Origin: Flavobacteriales bacterium
GTDB lineage: Bacteria > Bacteroidota > Bacteroidia > Flavobacteriales_E > Vicingaceae
DNA length: 64,000 nt
Assembly (NCBI GenBank): GCA_020853105.1
Contig: JADYZM010000077.1
Span: forward strand, 62,001 to 126,000
Direction: 5' to 3'
The notes under the pieces were generated by a model. That model worked only from the letters and a program-made list of their open reading frames with translations, did not search any database and was not told the DNA's origin. Shown here piece after piece: positions 9,724 through 20,597 of the stretch (positions are counted from its first letter, which is position 1; each line of letters starts with the position of its first letter). A program made the position numbers and the translations under genes.

Positions 9724-10199
9724 TGTCAAAATTTAGAAAAGACGGAAAAAAAGCGATGCCTGCAATCAGTACTGCATCACTTCCTGATATTGTTTTCATG
9801 TTGCTATTCTTCTTTATGGTTACTACAACAATGCGACAAACTACTTTAAAAGTTAATGTAGTTTTACCAAAAGCTACTGAAGTTGAGAAATTGGAAAAAA
9901 AATCATTGGTAAGCTATATTTATATAGGCGACCCAATCAAATCACTTCAAGCATCTTTTGGTACTGCAGCAAGAATACAATTAAACGATGCATTTGCAGT
10001 TAAAGAAGATTTGTTTCAATTTGTAGAAATGGAAAAAGATAAAAGAGATGAGGCAGAAAGAAATATGATTACTTGGTCATTAAAGGTTGACCAAGATACT
10101 AAAATGGGAATTGTAACAGAAGTTAAACAAGAAATGCGTAAAGTAAACGCACTTAAAATTAACTACTCTGCAAAACGTACAGACAAAATATCAGAATAA
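9723..10199 (+). CDS. ExbD/TolR family biopolymer transport protein
   Basis: SLPDIVFMLLFFFMVTTTMR; start overlaps previous stop. Confidence 0.9.
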   Translation: MSKFRKDGKKAMPAISTASLPDIVFMLLFFFMVTTTMRQTTLKVNVVLPKATEVEKLEKKSLVSYIYIGDPIKSLQASFGTAARIQLNDAFAVKEDLFQFVEMEKDKRDEAERNMITWSLKVDQDTKMGIVTEVKQEMRKVNALKINYSAKRTDKISE

Positions 10200-10214
10200 C
10201 ATTTAGAAAGTTAT

Positions 10215-10248
10215 AAAAAAAAGAGGGAGATTTCTCCCTCTTTTTTTT
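10215..10248 (+). terminator. Rho-independent terminator
   Basis: AAAAAAAAGAGGGAGA tt TCTCCCTCTTTTTTTT. Confidence 0.85.
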
Positions 10249-10336
10249 ATAAAAAAGTAATCAAGATTAAATTTATTAAGTGATTTCTATCACATAGAAT
10301 CAGATAAATCTAATTTCATTTTAGAAAAAATTATCA

Positions 10337-11059
10337 ATGAAGAATTTTATAAAAAATATAAAAAAATGGTCAATACGATTTATTTTATTTTTCTTTATAT
10401 CTTCTATATTGTCTGTTTTGATTTTAAAATGGGTGCCTGTTTACATTACACCACTGATGATTATTCGTGTTATTGAGCAAAAAGCTGATGGAAAAGACGC
10501 TAAATTATCTAAAGAGTGGAAGTCATTAGATAAAATTTCACCTCATTTACAATTGGCAGTAGTTTGCTCAGAAGACCAAAATTTTATTAAACACAATGGA
10601 TTTGATTTTGATGCAATTCAAAAAGCAATAAAACACAACGAAAAGAGCGATAAAAAAAGAGGAGCAAGTACAATCAGTCAACAAACTGCTAAAAATGTTT
10701 TTTTATGGGCTGGAAGAAGTTGGATAAGAAAAGGTTTTGAGGTTTATTTTACCTTTTTGATTGAATTGATGTGGGACAAAGAAAGAATAATGGAAGTTTA
10801 CTTGAATATTGTTGAATTAGGTGATGGAGTTTATGGGGCAGAAGCTGCATCTCAGGAGTTTTTTAATATATCAGCAAACAAAATTGATAAAAGGCAAGCT
10901 GCAACATTAGCAGTTGTACTACCAAGCCCTCTTAGATATAATGCCAAAAAACCAGGAAAATACTTACAAAAAAGAATTGATTGGACCTTGAGGCAAATGC
11001 GATTGTGGGGCGGAAAATTAGACTATTCTGACACCACTACGAATAAACAAAAAAAATAA
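10337..11059 (+). CDS. mtgA: Monofunctional biosynthetic peptidoglycan transglycosylase
   Basis: SEDQNFIKHNGFD, GASTISQQTAKNVFLW, IMEVYLNIVELGDGVYGAEAAS. Confidence 0.95.
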   Translation: MKNFIKNIKKWSIRFILFFFISSILSVLILKWVPVYITPLMIIRVIEQKADGKDAKLSKEWKSLDKISPHLQLAVVCSEDQNFIKHNGFDFDAIQKAIKHNEKSDKKRGASTISQQTAKNVFLWAGRSWIRKGFEVYFTFLIELMWDKERIMEVYLNIVELGDGVYGAEAASQEFFNISANKIDKRQAATLAVVLPSPLRYNAKKPGKYLQKRIDWTLRQMRLWGGKLDYSDTTTNKQKK

Positions 11060-11563
11060 TTATCTTTTATAGATAGGAACTGCTGAACAAGCTTCTCCAA
11101 ACATTATGGATTTTGCAAATTCTTGAGTATGCATAGCGAAATCAATTATCACACTCTCCGGAATAGGGTACTTTCCACAACCCTTTATGATTACCGATTT
11201 GTCTTTAAAAATAGAAAAATCATAAGTAGAAATTATATCACTAAAAATAGATTTTTCCATATCTTTTGTAGTTCCAAAAATTACTTTTTTTGAATGAGGC
11301 TTAATGTGTGAAGCGATTAACATAAATGCCCAAAGAGGAATTATTGCATCAACAGAACATAAAATCGAAACATAATTATTTTTATAAATTGACCAATCGT
11401 GTTGTTTTACAAAGCTTCGAATATCTTTTTCAAGTAATATTTGTTCTTGAAAGAGCAATTCTTTCATATCAAATATTTTCCTTTCTCCAGTAGGATATAA
11501 ATCATCTAAATTTATTTGAACAATTCCACTTTTTTCTACTCTGTTTGTGATTTCTTTTTCCAT
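11060..11563 (-). CDS. DUF2480-like family protein
   Basis: MEKEITNRVEKSGIVQINLDDLYPTGERKIFDMK start internal to the listed ORF; recognised Bacteroidetes family. Confidence 0.75.
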   Translation of the reverse strand: MEKEITNRVEKSGIVQINLDDLYPTGERKIFDMKELLFQEQILLEKDIRSFVKQHDWSIYKNNYVSILCSVDAIIPLWAFMLIASHIKPHSKKVIFGTTKDMEKSIFSDIISTYDFSIFKDKSVIIKGCGKYPIPESVIIDFAMHTQEFAKSIMFGEACSAVPIYKR

Positions 11564-11692
11564 ACTTGTAAAATTAATTGTTTTAAAATAAATCAAATAG
11601 GATTTTTTTTGATTCAACAACAATATCAATACGTTCCAAATTTTTGAGGATAATGTTTAACTTCGCTAATTATTTAACACATCTCAATAAAT

Positions 11693-13252
11693 ATGACAAC
11701 AACTGTAACATCGAACTCTTTTGGCATAGAAGAAACATTAAAAAAATTAGGACTAAAAGAAATTAATGAAGGAACATCAACGGGTTCTACATTTTATAAA
11801 GGAGATAAAACAATCTCATCATTTTCTCCAACTGATGGAAAATTGATTGGTAGAGTAACTGTTACTTCACCGGAGAATTATGAAAAAGTGATGAATACAG
11901 CATCTGATGCATTCAGAATTTTTAGAGCCATTCCAGCCCCAAAAAGAGGAGAATTGGTTCGTCAATTTGGACAAAAATTAAGAGAATTAAAAGAGCCTCT
12001 TGGAAAATTAGTTTCCTATGAAATGGGCAAATCACTTCAAGAAGGATATGGTGAAGTTCAAGAAATGATTGATATTTGTGATTTTGCTGTTGGATTATCA
12101 AGACAATTGAATGGATTAACAATACCTTCTGAACGACCCGGCCATGTGATGAGGGAACAATATCACCCGTTGGGAATAATTGGTATCATTTCAGCGTTTA
12201 ATTTTCCTGTAGCTGTTTGGAGTTGGAACACCGCATTGGCATGGGTTTGTGGAGATGTTTGTGTTTGGAAACCATCAGAAAAAGCTCCTCTGTGTTCAAT
12301 TGCTTGTCAAAATATTATTGCTGAAGTATTGAGAGAGAATAATCTCCCAGAAGGTATATCGTGTATAATAAATGGAGATTATAAAGTGGGAGAGATGCTA
12401 ACAACTGACTTTAGAGTACCGTTGGTTTCTGCAACAGGTTCTACTCGAATGGGAAGAATTGTAGGAACAAAAGTTGCCGAACGATTTGGAAAGTCATTAT
12501 TAGAATTGGGTGGAAACAATGCAATAATAATAACTCCCACAGCTGATTTAAAAGTTGTAGTACCAGGTGCTGTATTTGGTGCTGTAGGAACTGCTGGACA
12601 AAGGTGCACATCTACTAGAAGATTAATTATCCACGAAACTGTTTATGATAAAGTTAGAGATGCAATTGTCGGAGCATACAGCCAAATCAAAATTGGAAAT
12701 CCGCTAGATGAAACCAACCATGTAGGGCCATTGATTGATAAAGATGCTGTTATTATGTATTTAAATGCAATAGACCAAGCAAAATCTGAAGGCGGAAACG
12801 TGCTGGTTGAAGGTGGAATTTTGCAGGGTGTTGGATATGAGAGTGGTTGCTATGTAAAACCTTGTATTATTGAGGCAAAAAATCATTTTAAAATTGTTCA
12901 ACACGAGACCTTTGCCCCTATTTTGTATTTGATGAAATACTCAGGTGGTGTCGAAAATGCAATTGAGATTCAAAATGAAGTTATGCAAGGATTATCCTCG
13001 GCTATTATGACAAATGAAATAAAAGAGGCTGAAAAATTTCTTTCTTATGCAGGTTCAGACTGTGGGATTGCAAATGTTAATATCGGTACTTCTGGTGCAG
13101 AGATTGGAGGAGCCTTCGGCGGAGAAAAAGAAACAGGCGGTGGAAGAGAGTCAGGATCTGATTCATGGAAAATTTATATGAGAAGACAAACAAATACCAT
13201 CAACTATTCTGATAGTTTACCACTTGCTCAAGGAATTAAGTTTGATTTATAA
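11693..13252 (+). CDS. Aldehyde dehydrogenase, ALDH7 / alpha-aminoadipic semialdehyde (piperideine-6-carboxylate) dehydrogenase type
   Basis: LLELGGNNAIIITPTAD, GTAGQRCTSTRRLIIHE, FGGEKETGGGRESGSDSWKIYMRRQT. Confidence 0.9.
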   Translation: MTTTVTSNSFGIEETLKKLGLKEINEGTSTGSTFYKGDKTISSFSPTDGKLIGRVTVTSPENYEKVMNTASDAFRIFRAIPAPKRGELVRQFGQKLRELKEPLGKLVSYEMGKSLQEGYGEVQEMIDICDFAVGLSRQLNGLTIPSERPGHVMREQYHPLGIIGIISAFNFPVAVWSWNTALAWVCGDVCVWKPSEKAPLCSIACQNIIAEVLRENNLPEGISCIINGDYKVGEMLTTDFRVPLVSATGSTRMGRIVGTKVAERFGKSLLELGGNNAIIITPTADLKVVVPGAVFGAVGTAGQRCTSTRRLIIHETVYDKVRDAIVGAYSQIKIGNPLDETNHVGPLIDKDAVIMYLNAIDQAKSEGGNVLVEGGILQGVGYESGCYVKPCIIEAKNHFKIVQHETFAPILYLMKYSGGVENAIEIQNEVMQGLSSAIMTNEIKEAEKFLSYAGSDCGIANVNIGTSGAEIGGAFGGEKETGGGRESGSDSWKIYMRRQTNTINYSDSLPLAQGIKFDL

Positions 13253-13265
13253 ATTTAAAACCTGT

Positions 13266-13298
13266 AAAAAAAAGCGAATCGCATGATTCGCTTTTTTT
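13266..13298. terminator. Bidirectional rho-independent terminator
   Basis: AAAAAAAGCGAATC gcat GATTCGCTTTTTTT between convergent genes. Confidence 0.8.
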
Positions 13299-13300
13299 AT

Positions 13301-15364
13301 TTATTGAATAATTAGTTTCTGAATACTATTTTTTCCATCAACTTCAAAGCGAATGAAATATACTCCTTTGGTCAAATTACCAAATTGGTTTATAGGAATA
13401 GAAAACTTTCCAGGAGCAAATTTCTGATTTTTAAGGACTTCACAAACTTCCTTGCCTATTACATCACAAATTGAAATATTCAAATCATTTATATTTTTGT
13501 TTACATTAAATGAAATAGTAGCATGTTTTGTTGTTGGGTTTGGGTAAACATAAACACCTGATAGTAAACCAGGGTCATCAATTCCGGTTACTATACCTAT
13601 ATTTATATCGTCCATCCAAAAGTTGTTCCCTCCGGAATTTCTAAACATAAATCTAAATTTCACATTGTTGAATTGGGTGAGTGATGATAAATCAATGGTG
13701 TCTTCTTTCCAATCCGAATTTGTAGGAATAAAATAACTGTCTGTAGGACTTGAAGTGCTTAGTGTTGAACTTAGTTTTGCTTTCAAAACATTCCAGGTTT
13801 TCCCGCAATTGGTTGTATAATATATAACTAATCTGTCGTTTCCGCCATTTAATTTTTTTGCATACGCATATTTATAGGTTAATCGCATGTTTGGACTTAG
13901 AGTTAAGTCATACGATGGTGAAATTAGGTCAGATATTTCCGTAAAGCTATTGTTAACGTTACTAATCATTACAGATCTATTTCCAGAAAAGCTGGCAACA
14001 GAAGTGTTGTTCCAGTTGTTTTGGGCAGATTCAACAATCATCCAATTTGTGTTAAATGCACTGAGACTTTCAAAATCATCAGAAAAAGGCAAAACAGAAA
14101 AATCAGCATTATCATTGCTTACAAAAATAATATTGTTTTTTTCATGATAACCCACTCCAGCAGTTGTTCCAGGTCTATTGATTGCAGAATAAACGCCCTT
14201 AGAATTATAGGTAATTATTGGGTTTTGAATATTCGAACTTGATGGAGTGCCTCCATTAAATACCCAATCCCAAGATGTGGGTGTCGCATTATAAGAACTA
14301 TCAGTAAAAAGAACTTGCTCACCTTCGCATAGGTAGCGTTTGTTGTACTTAAAATTTGCAATTGGTGTACAAATCGGATTGGGATTATATGGGTCTGCAG
14401 TTCCTGTGTTGATTAAGTTCGTTTGACTAACAATATAATCTCTAAATCCATCGGGTGAATTTAATGCTGCGTGCATGCGTTGTTTTTGCCCTTCAGTAAA
14501 CATTAAATCACAGAAATTATATTCCATGTAATTTTGAACATTATCAATGCTGCCACAAGAACTTGCTGTATCGCTACAACCTGTTTTTCCAATTGTATTC
14601 GGAGTGTCTGCTACATCATCATCTTGAAAGCAATTCGCAGGGTCTTGTGGGCTATTACTATGACCCCAAGTGTGGGCTAGGTTAAGCCAATGACCAACCT
14701 CATGAGTTACCGTATTTCCCAATTGTTGTGCAATGAGAACAATGCCTTCCATTTCATCTGGAACTGTGCCTGGATAATAAGCATAACCACCTGCTCCAAA
14801 TGAAATTACTTTTCCTTGCCAAATATTCAAGTATTTTCTTGTTGGTGTGTTCCATGATGGTCTAACTGTATAGGGGTCATCCATCAAATATGTGTGTTTG
14901 CTCTCTGTTCGAGTGATACCTTCAGTACAATTTCCATCAGGGTCTATGGTTGCAAGTCTGAACTCAATTTCACAATCTGCAACTATACCTGCAAACAATG
15001 CATGAACATTTCCAACATCAGAATTTAGTTTTTGAAAATCCAGATTCAGTTTCGCTATTTCATTTACAATAGAATCCTTTGAGATATTTTCAGGTCCATT
15101 GTCATGTATAACATGCCAAACAACTGGTATGATGTATGAAATTGTTTTTTTTCCTGTAGAATTTGATTTTCCATAGTTTTTGTTCGTCCATTTTTTAGCA
15201 AATTTGCTTTGCCTGTCCATCAATTCCTGAATGTTTGGATTCTTTTTTAATAATTCATTGTATTTTTCAGAGGTTGAGCAAGTTCGGTATTCGCTATCAT
15301 TTGATTGAGCAAATACACGAAATGAAAAAATTACAAACAGCTTTACGATAATTAGGTATTTCAC
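13301..15364 (-). CDS. Secreted M43-type (pappalysin-like) zinc metalloprotease with PKD-like region and T9SS type A sorting domain
   Basis: THEVGHWLNLAHTWG zinc site, NVQNYMEYNFC Met-turn, VYVYPNPTTKHATISF...KLIIQ C-terminus. Confidence 0.9.
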   Translation of the reverse strand: MKYLIIVKLFVIFSFRVFAQSNDSEYRTCSTSEKYNELLKKNPNIQELMDRQSKFAKKWTNKNYGKSNSTGKKTISYIIPVVWHVIHDNGPENISKDSIVNEIAKLNLDFQKLNSDVGNVHALFAGIVADCEIEFRLATIDPDGNCTEGITRTESKHTYLMDDPYTVRPSWNTPTRKYLNIWQGKVISFGAGGYAYYPGTVPDEMEGIVLIAQQLGNTVTHEVGHWLNLAHTWGHSNSPQDPANCFQDDDVADTPNTIGKTGCSDTASSCGSIDNVQNYMEYNFCDLMFTEGQKQRMHAALNSPDGFRDYIVSQTNLINTGTADPYNPNPICTPIANFKYNKRYLCEGEQVLFTDSSYNATPTSWDWVFNGGTPSSSNIQNPIITYNSKGVYSAINRPGTTAGVGYHEKNNIIFVSNDNADFSVLPFSDDFESLSAFNTNWMIVESAQNNWNNTSVASFSGNRSVMISNVNNSFTEISDLISPSYDLTLSPNMRLTYKYAYAKKLNGGNDRLVIYYTTNCGKTWNVLKAKLSSTLSTSSPTDSYFIPTNSDWKEDTIDLSSLTQFNNVKFRFMFRNSGGNNFWMDDINIGIVTGIDDPGLLSGVYVYPNPTTKHATISFNVNKNINDLNISICDVIGKEVCEVLKNQKFAPGKFSIPINQFGNLTKGVYFIRFEVDGKNSIQKLIIQ

Positions 15365-15384
15365 TTTGAAATTTGTTTTTTAAC

Positions 15385-15419
15385 AAAAAAAGACTCGAAA
15401 CCGAAGTGCGAGTCTTTTT
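15385..15419 (-). terminator. Rho-independent terminator
   Basis: AAAAAAGACTCG ... CGAGTCTTTTT. Confidence 0.7.
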
Positions 15420-15440
15420 AATGTAAGTTTATGAATTGAT

Positions 15441-17546
15441 TTATTTAACAATTAATTTTTCGATTTTGATTTTATTATCAGCATTAAACTCAATAAAATA
15501 CATGCCGGTTGAAAGTTTTTTACCTTGGTCAATACTCATGTTATATTTTCCAGCTGTCAATGATTGTCCGTTAATTACGGTTGTAACTTCTTTTCCTAAA
15601 ACATCTTTAACTGATATTTTTAATTTTTTCACATCGCTGTTTAGGACAAATGAAATATTAGCACTTTCATTAGTAGGATTGGGATAAACAATGAAATTAG
15701 AAATATTTTTTACTTCAGGAACTGCGGTAGGGTTGTCGCCAAAAATATTGATGTCATCTAAATACATGTTATTTCCACCGTTACTTTTGAAATGAAATTT
15801 GAATCTAACATTAGTTTTTGAAGCTAATGCAGCACTAATTGTATAAGTATTGTCTTTCCACTGAGAAGCTCCAGAAGGTGTAAATGAAGCATCAGTTGCA
15901 GGTGCACTCGACATTGAACTTGCAGTTTTTACTGTTGCAATTTGCCATGAAGTACCACAATCAATTGAAGAATAAATAGTAAGAATATCATTACCACCGG
16001 CAATTTTCTTTGCATAAGCAGCTTTCCAATTTAGCTTAGGGGCTGTGTATGTAGATAAATTATATGATGGGGAGATTAGTTCAGTAATATCGTTTGTGGA
16101 ATTGGAAACATTATTTACTCTCATCGCTCTTGATCCAGTATATGCAGCATTTGTTGAGTTTGTCCAGCCAGATCCATTTTGTGTTTCAATTTTCCAGTCG
16201 GCATTAAATTGAGAAACATTTTCAAAACTCTCAGCAAATGGAAGTGTATATTGTGCTGTTAATGTACTTACTGTGATAATATTTGATTTAGAAGCCTGTG
16301 TTGCATAACCTGCACCATTCCCAGGTGAGTAAGTGGCACCATAAACACCAGCAGTATTGTAAGTAATAACTGGAGTTTGCAAAGTTGATGAACTAGGAGT
16401 TCCTCCAGCAAATGTCCAACTCCATAAAGTTGGAGTTCCGTTATATGTGTTAATGTCATTAAATGTTACACTATCTCCTTCGCAAATTTTCGATTTGTTG
16501 TAAACGAAGTCAGCACCTTGAAGTAAACAAACAGGATTTTGGTTGTATGGGTCATCAGTACCTGTGTTTGTTCTGTTTGCAGCACTCCATAAAGAACTTC
16601 TTTTTCCAACACCAGAATTTAATGCTGCATGCATTCTTTGTTTTTGCCCCTCTGTAAACATAACATCACAGAAGTTATATTCCATGTAGTTTTGTACATT
16701 ATCAATACTGTTACAAGATTGTGAAGTTTCTGAGCATCCGGTTTGTCCAATTGTGTTTGGGGTATCAGTTACATCATCATCTATATTACAGTTGTTTGGA
16801 TCGCCAGGTGTGTTTGAATCTCCCCAACAGTGTTTAAGATTTAAGTAGTGTCCTACTTCATGAGTAACTGTATTTCCTAATTGTCCGGCAATCAAAACAA
16901 CACCCTCTCTGTTGTTGGGTACATAACCAGGATAAAATGCATAACCACCGGCTCCACTTGCAATAGCTGAACCCTGCCAAATATTTAAGTAGGTATGAGT
17001 TGAAGAATTCCAAGATGGGCGAATAGTTTTTGCAGATTCGTCCATGGCGTAAGTAATGGCATTTTTGGTTCTGGTAATTCCTTCGGTACAGTTGCCATTT
17101 GGGTCTTTTCTTGCCAATCTAAATTCAACTTGTATATCGGCTGTAATTCCTGCAAATAAAGCATGAGCATTAACAATGTCTGCATTCAGCTTTTGATAAT
17201 CTTCATTTAGTTTTGCAATTTCGCTTTCAATCGTTGCTTTAGAGATATTTTCTGGACCACCGTTATGAATAACATGCCAAACTACTGGGATTACATATAG
17301 AATTGTTTTTTTTCCTGTTACTGGATCAATACTTGATTTACCATAGAACTTTTTTGTCCAATCTAATGCATGTTGGTTTTGTTGTTCCGCCAAAGCCTTA
17401 ATTGTTAAATTGTTTTCGCTGATTTCGTTGTTGCGTTCTGCTGCAGAACACGCTCTGTAATCAATTCCCGGAATACCTGTTTGTGTAAATGCAGTTATTG
17501 AAAATAAACTACATGCTATAATTGAAATTGTAAATTTTGCTTTCAT
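15441..17546 (-). CDS. Secreted M43-type zinc metalloprotease with PKD-like region and T9SS type A sorting domain (paralog)
   Basis: THEVGHYLNLKHCWG, NVQNYMEYNFCDVMFTEGQKQRMHAALNS, FIVYPNPTNESANISF...KLIVK. Confidence 0.9.
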   Translation of the reverse strand: MKAKFTISIIACSLFSITAFTQTGIPGIDYRACSAAERNNEISENNLTIKALAEQQNQHALDWTKKFYGKSSIDPVTGKKTILYVIPVVWHVIHNGGPENISKATIESEIAKLNEDYQKLNADIVNAHALFAGITADIQVEFRLARKDPNGNCTEGITRTKNAITYAMDESAKTIRPSWNSSTHTYLNIWQGSAIASGAGGYAFYPGYVPNNREGVVLIAGQLGNTVTHEVGHYLNLKHCWGDSNTPGDPNNCNIDDDVTDTPNTIGQTGCSETSQSCNSIDNVQNYMEYNFCDVMFTEGQKQRMHAALNSGVGKRSSLWSAANRTNTGTDDPYNQNPVCLLQGADFVYNKSKICEGDSVTFNDINTYNGTPTLWSWTFAGGTPSSSTLQTPVITYNTAGVYGATYSPGNGAGYATQASKSNIITVSTLTAQYTLPFAESFENVSQFNADWKIETQNGSGWTNSTNAAYTGSRAMRVNNVSNSTNDITELISPSYNLSTYTAPKLNWKAAYAKKIAGGNDILTIYSSIDCGTSWQIATVKTASSMSSAPATDASFTPSGASQWKDNTYTISAALASKTNVRFKFHFKSNGGNNMYLDDINIFGDNPTAVPEVKNISNFIVYPNPTNESANISFVLNSDVKKLKISVKDVLGKEVTTVINGQSLTAGKYNMSIDQGKKLSTGMYFIEFNADNKIKIEKLIVK

Positions 17547-17717
17547 TTTTATGGATTTAAGAGTATAAAGTTACGAATTAGCTTCATAAAAGTTTAGATT
17601 ATTCCAAATTTATGATTGTATTCCTATTGTTTTTAATATCCAGATGTTTATAAAATTCATTTGAGTTACCCAATTGTAAAACCATTTTGGATTAGTATTG
17701 CTTTTAAATTTTTTGTT

Positions 17718-18731
17718 ATGAATAAATCGAGAATAGTTTATATTGTTTTTTTTCTTTCTGCAGTGGTAGTTTCATGTGTTCCATCACGAAAGTATGAAGA
17801 GTTAAATGCTAAATATAAAACTTGTACTGATGAGAATGCAAGTTTAAAGAACTCAAATAAAGAACTTGAAGAGAAGTCTAACGAAATGTCGGTTTCTATT
17901 GAACAGATGAAAAAAGCTATTGCATCTTTAGAAAGTGATACCACTGTTATGGGAACTTCATTACGATTAATGACGACAAACTATGACAACATCAATAAAA
18001 CCTATCAATTGTTGTTAGATAAGAACAATGAATTATTATCGGGGAATAAAACAACTACTGAAAAATTGATGAAAGATTTGCAAAAAACACAAGAAGAATT
18101 GCAGTCGAAAGAAGATGCGTTGAGAACATTGGAGGGGTCATTAACAGCTAAAGAGGAGAAATTGAAAAAATTAACTACTGAATTGGAATCGAGAGAGAAA
18201 CGAGTGAATGAGTTGGAAGCAATGATTAATAGAAAAGATTCGTTAGTTACGGCATTAAAAAATAAAGTAAAAGATGCATTGCTTGGATTTGAAAACAATG
18301 GGTTAACTATTCAACAAAAAAATGGGAAAGTATATGTTTCATTAGACGAAAGTTTGTTGTTTTCGTCGGGAAGTTATGCTGTAGCAGCTAAAGGGGTTGA
18401 TGTGTTAAAGAAATTAGCAAAAGTATTAGAGCAAAATCAAGAAATTAATATTTTAGTGGAAGGTCATACCGATAATGTTCCATTAAATGGTAAAGGTGAT
18501 ATTGCTGATAATTGGGATTTGAGTGTTAAACGAGCAACCTCTGTGGTTAAAATTATAACAACCAACAGCACGGTAAATCCAAAACGCTTAACAGCTGCCG
18601 GAAGAAGCGAATACATTCCGTTAGACATGACCAACACCGCTGATGGTAGAAAGAAAAACAGGAGAACAGAAATTATTCTTTCACCAAAACTGGATGAGTT
18701 ATTACAGATGTTAGAGAGTAACAGTAACTAG
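17718..18731 (+). CDS. OmpA family lipoprotein with coiled-coil region
   Basis: MNKSRIVYIVFFLSAVVVSC signal; long coiled-coil; ILVEGHTDNVPLNG...NRRTEIILSP OmpA C-terminal domain. Confidence 0.9.
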   Translation: MNKSRIVYIVFFLSAVVVSCVPSRKYEELNAKYKTCTDENASLKNSNKELEEKSNEMSVSIEQMKKAIASLESDTTVMGTSLRLMTTNYDNINKTYQLLLDKNNELLSGNKTTTEKLMKDLQKTQEELQSKEDALRTLEGSLTAKEEKLKKLTTELESREKRVNELEAMINRKDSLVTALKNKVKDALLGFENNGLTIQQKNGKVYVSLDESLLFSSGSYAVAAKGVDVLKKLAKVLEQNQEINILVEGHTDNVPLNGKGDIADNWDLSVKRATSVVKIITTNSTVNPKRLTAAGRSEYIPLDMTNTADGRKKNRRTEIILSPKLDELLQMLESNSN

Positions 18732-18739
18732 GAAGGGTA

Positions 18740-19291
18740 TTAATTTTTAATTCGTTGATAATCTTCAACTTCTTGAATTATTTCTTTATTATTTGGCTCA
18801 GCGACCATTTTTTTAATTAACTCTCCCTGCTTCAAATCATTACGATAGTAGATATCGATAAGGGTATTTGACGGTACGAACAGTAACGAAATAATGAAGA
18901 TTAAAAAAACAATAGGGATTCCGATATTTTTATATAGACTTGGTATGCTATTTTTCAAGTCTTCCCTAAAATAAAAAATAAAATTCAAAACTATTCCTGC
19001 CAAGGATATACTGAGTAGTAAATTCGAATTTGGAAATAGCTGTATCTTAAAATATATGGCAATAGTAGAAAAAGTCCATATCATATTCGAGAAAACAATA
19101 AATATTATAGATAACTTATTTAATTGCTTATTAAAAAAAGATTTTATTCCGATTGTTAAAAAGATAATTACCAATAAAAAAATTAAAAATGTTGTAATTG
19201 ACCCTGCCATTATTCCATTAGCAAACTTAATTGCAATTGAAAATACTAAAAATACTCCGATTACTCCGATTAAAAAGAATTGATTTTTCAT
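18740..19291 (-). CDS. Hypothetical multi-pass membrane protein
   Basis: Several hydrophobic segments; same strand as the two following genes. Confidence 0.65.
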   Translation of the reverse strand: MKNQFFLIGVIGVFLVFSIAIKFANGIMAGSITTFLIFLLVIIFLTIGIKSFFNKQLNKLSIIFIVFSNMIWTFSTIAIYFKIQLFPNSNLLLSISLAGIVLNFIFYFREDLKNSIPSLYKNIGIPIVFLIFIISLLFVPSNTLIDIYYRNDLKQGELIKKMVAEPNNKEIIQEVEDYQRIKN

Positions 19292-19310
19292 AAAAAAAAT
19301 CTATTAAAAC

Positions 19311-19709
19311 TCAGTACCAAATAAATTTTTCATTTTTCACTAATTTTCTCACGATGAAAAATAAGACATATAAAGAATAACTACCTAATAATAGGTATGC
19401 ACTTATTTCAAAATTTCTTTTGAAAAGAAAATCAATAATTTTACCTACAGATAGCAAAATAAGATAGTTAAAATACGTGTATATTATTGGCTCATTCTGA
19501 AGTTGATTTTTTGAAACTTTCATAAAAAATATCCATTGAGAAACAAGCAACAATCCTAAACCAACGATAACAATTAAAAACCCAATAATTGAATCTGGTA
19601 ATAAGCCGTTGACAACAAACCACAATAAAACAAATATTATCCCGAAAGAAAATAAAAACTTATTATATTTTACCGTGTTATTCATGAATTTTTTATTTTT
19701 CAATATCAA
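19311..19709 (-). CDS. Hypothetical multi-pass membrane protein
   Basis: Four hydrophobic segments; first ATG may be internal (MNNTVKYNKFLFSFG). Confidence 0.6.
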   Translation of the reverse strand: MILKNKKFMNNTVKYNKFLFSFGIIFVLLWFVVNGLLPDSIIGFLIVIVGLGLLLVSQWIFFMKVSKNQLQNEPIIYTYFNYLILLSVGKIIDFLFKRNFEISAYLLLGSYSLYVLFFIVRKLVKNEKFIWY

Positions 19710-19726
19710 TGTATACCCTATTAATA

Positions 19727-20569
19727 TTAAGCATTAACACAAGAAGACCCTGATCCTGTTAGTCCACAACTTGCTCCGCAACACATAGCAGTACCCAATA
19801 TACAAGGAATTTCACCCATTAAGGCACAAGCTATCTCACATCCAAAATGAGTAGAACAATCACTCCGTACTTGTTTATAGCAGTTAGCAAAACATGAAGA
19901 TTCTACAGTACCGTCGTCTCCAATTATTATATCAATTATTCTATTATTTTTTATATTCGTTGTTACTAATAACTGACCCGAAGGCTCAAAAAAACTGAAA
20001 CTGCCTGAGTTTGTTTCAAAGATTAATTGATCAACATTTTCAATACTTTCAATAATTAATTTAGTTTCGACAACTATAGAGAAGAAATTTAGATTATTTG
20101 ATGGAACAAATCCAGCCAATCCTTTTTTACCAGTTTCTTTCTTATCTTTAGATGGAATATATATTACTTTTTCTCCATTTAAATACGTTCCTAATAATGC
20201 GTTATTCAAATCTAATTCACCAAATTTTGATTCATTATAACCTGTAAAACCAATACTATTACGAAAGTCAATATATAAGGGGTCATTGATAGATAATGGA
20301 ATTTCGCTAACCAATACACTCTGAAATACAACATTATCTTCAACAGAACCAAACTTATCACCATGTTGTAAATGAGCTGAAATAGCATTTTCATTAACAT
20401 TTAGTGTGTTCCCATTATGAACTACATTAAATTTATCTATTCTTTGAGTTATAGATGTTTCATTAACACCCGTAGTTAATGAATTGCTTTCGGTATTTTC
20501 TTTATTACACCCAAGTACTGTTAAAACTATCGTTGCTATCAATAAAAATTTCTTTTTCATAATATTCAA
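19727..20569 (-). CDS. Lipoprotein with Cys-rich C-terminal domain
   Basis: MKKKFLLIATIVLTVLGC lipobox; last ~55 residues contain 10 Cys (CFANC...CEIAC...CC...C...C). Confidence 0.75.
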   Translation of the reverse strand: MNIMKKKFLLIATIVLTVLGCNKENTESNSLTTGVNETSITQRIDKFNVVHNGNTLNVNENAISAHLQHGDKFGSVEDNVVFQSVLVSEIPLSINDPLYIDFRNSIGFTGYNESKFGELDLNNALLGTYLNGEKVIYIPSKDKKETGKKGLAGFVPSNNLNFFSIVVETKLIIESIENVDQLIFETNSGSFSFFEPSGQLLVTTNIKNNRIIDIIIGDDGTVESSCFANCYKQVRSDCSTHFGCEIACALMGEIPCILGTAMCCGASCGLTGSGSSCVNA

Positions 20570-20597
20570 ATTTAAAGATTAAAACATTAACAAATGA

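Noticed and set aside
18005-18298. 97-aa minus-strand ORF in the OmpA-family gene
   Set aside because: Phe/Asn/Ser-rich antisense of a coiled-coil region; shadow ORF.
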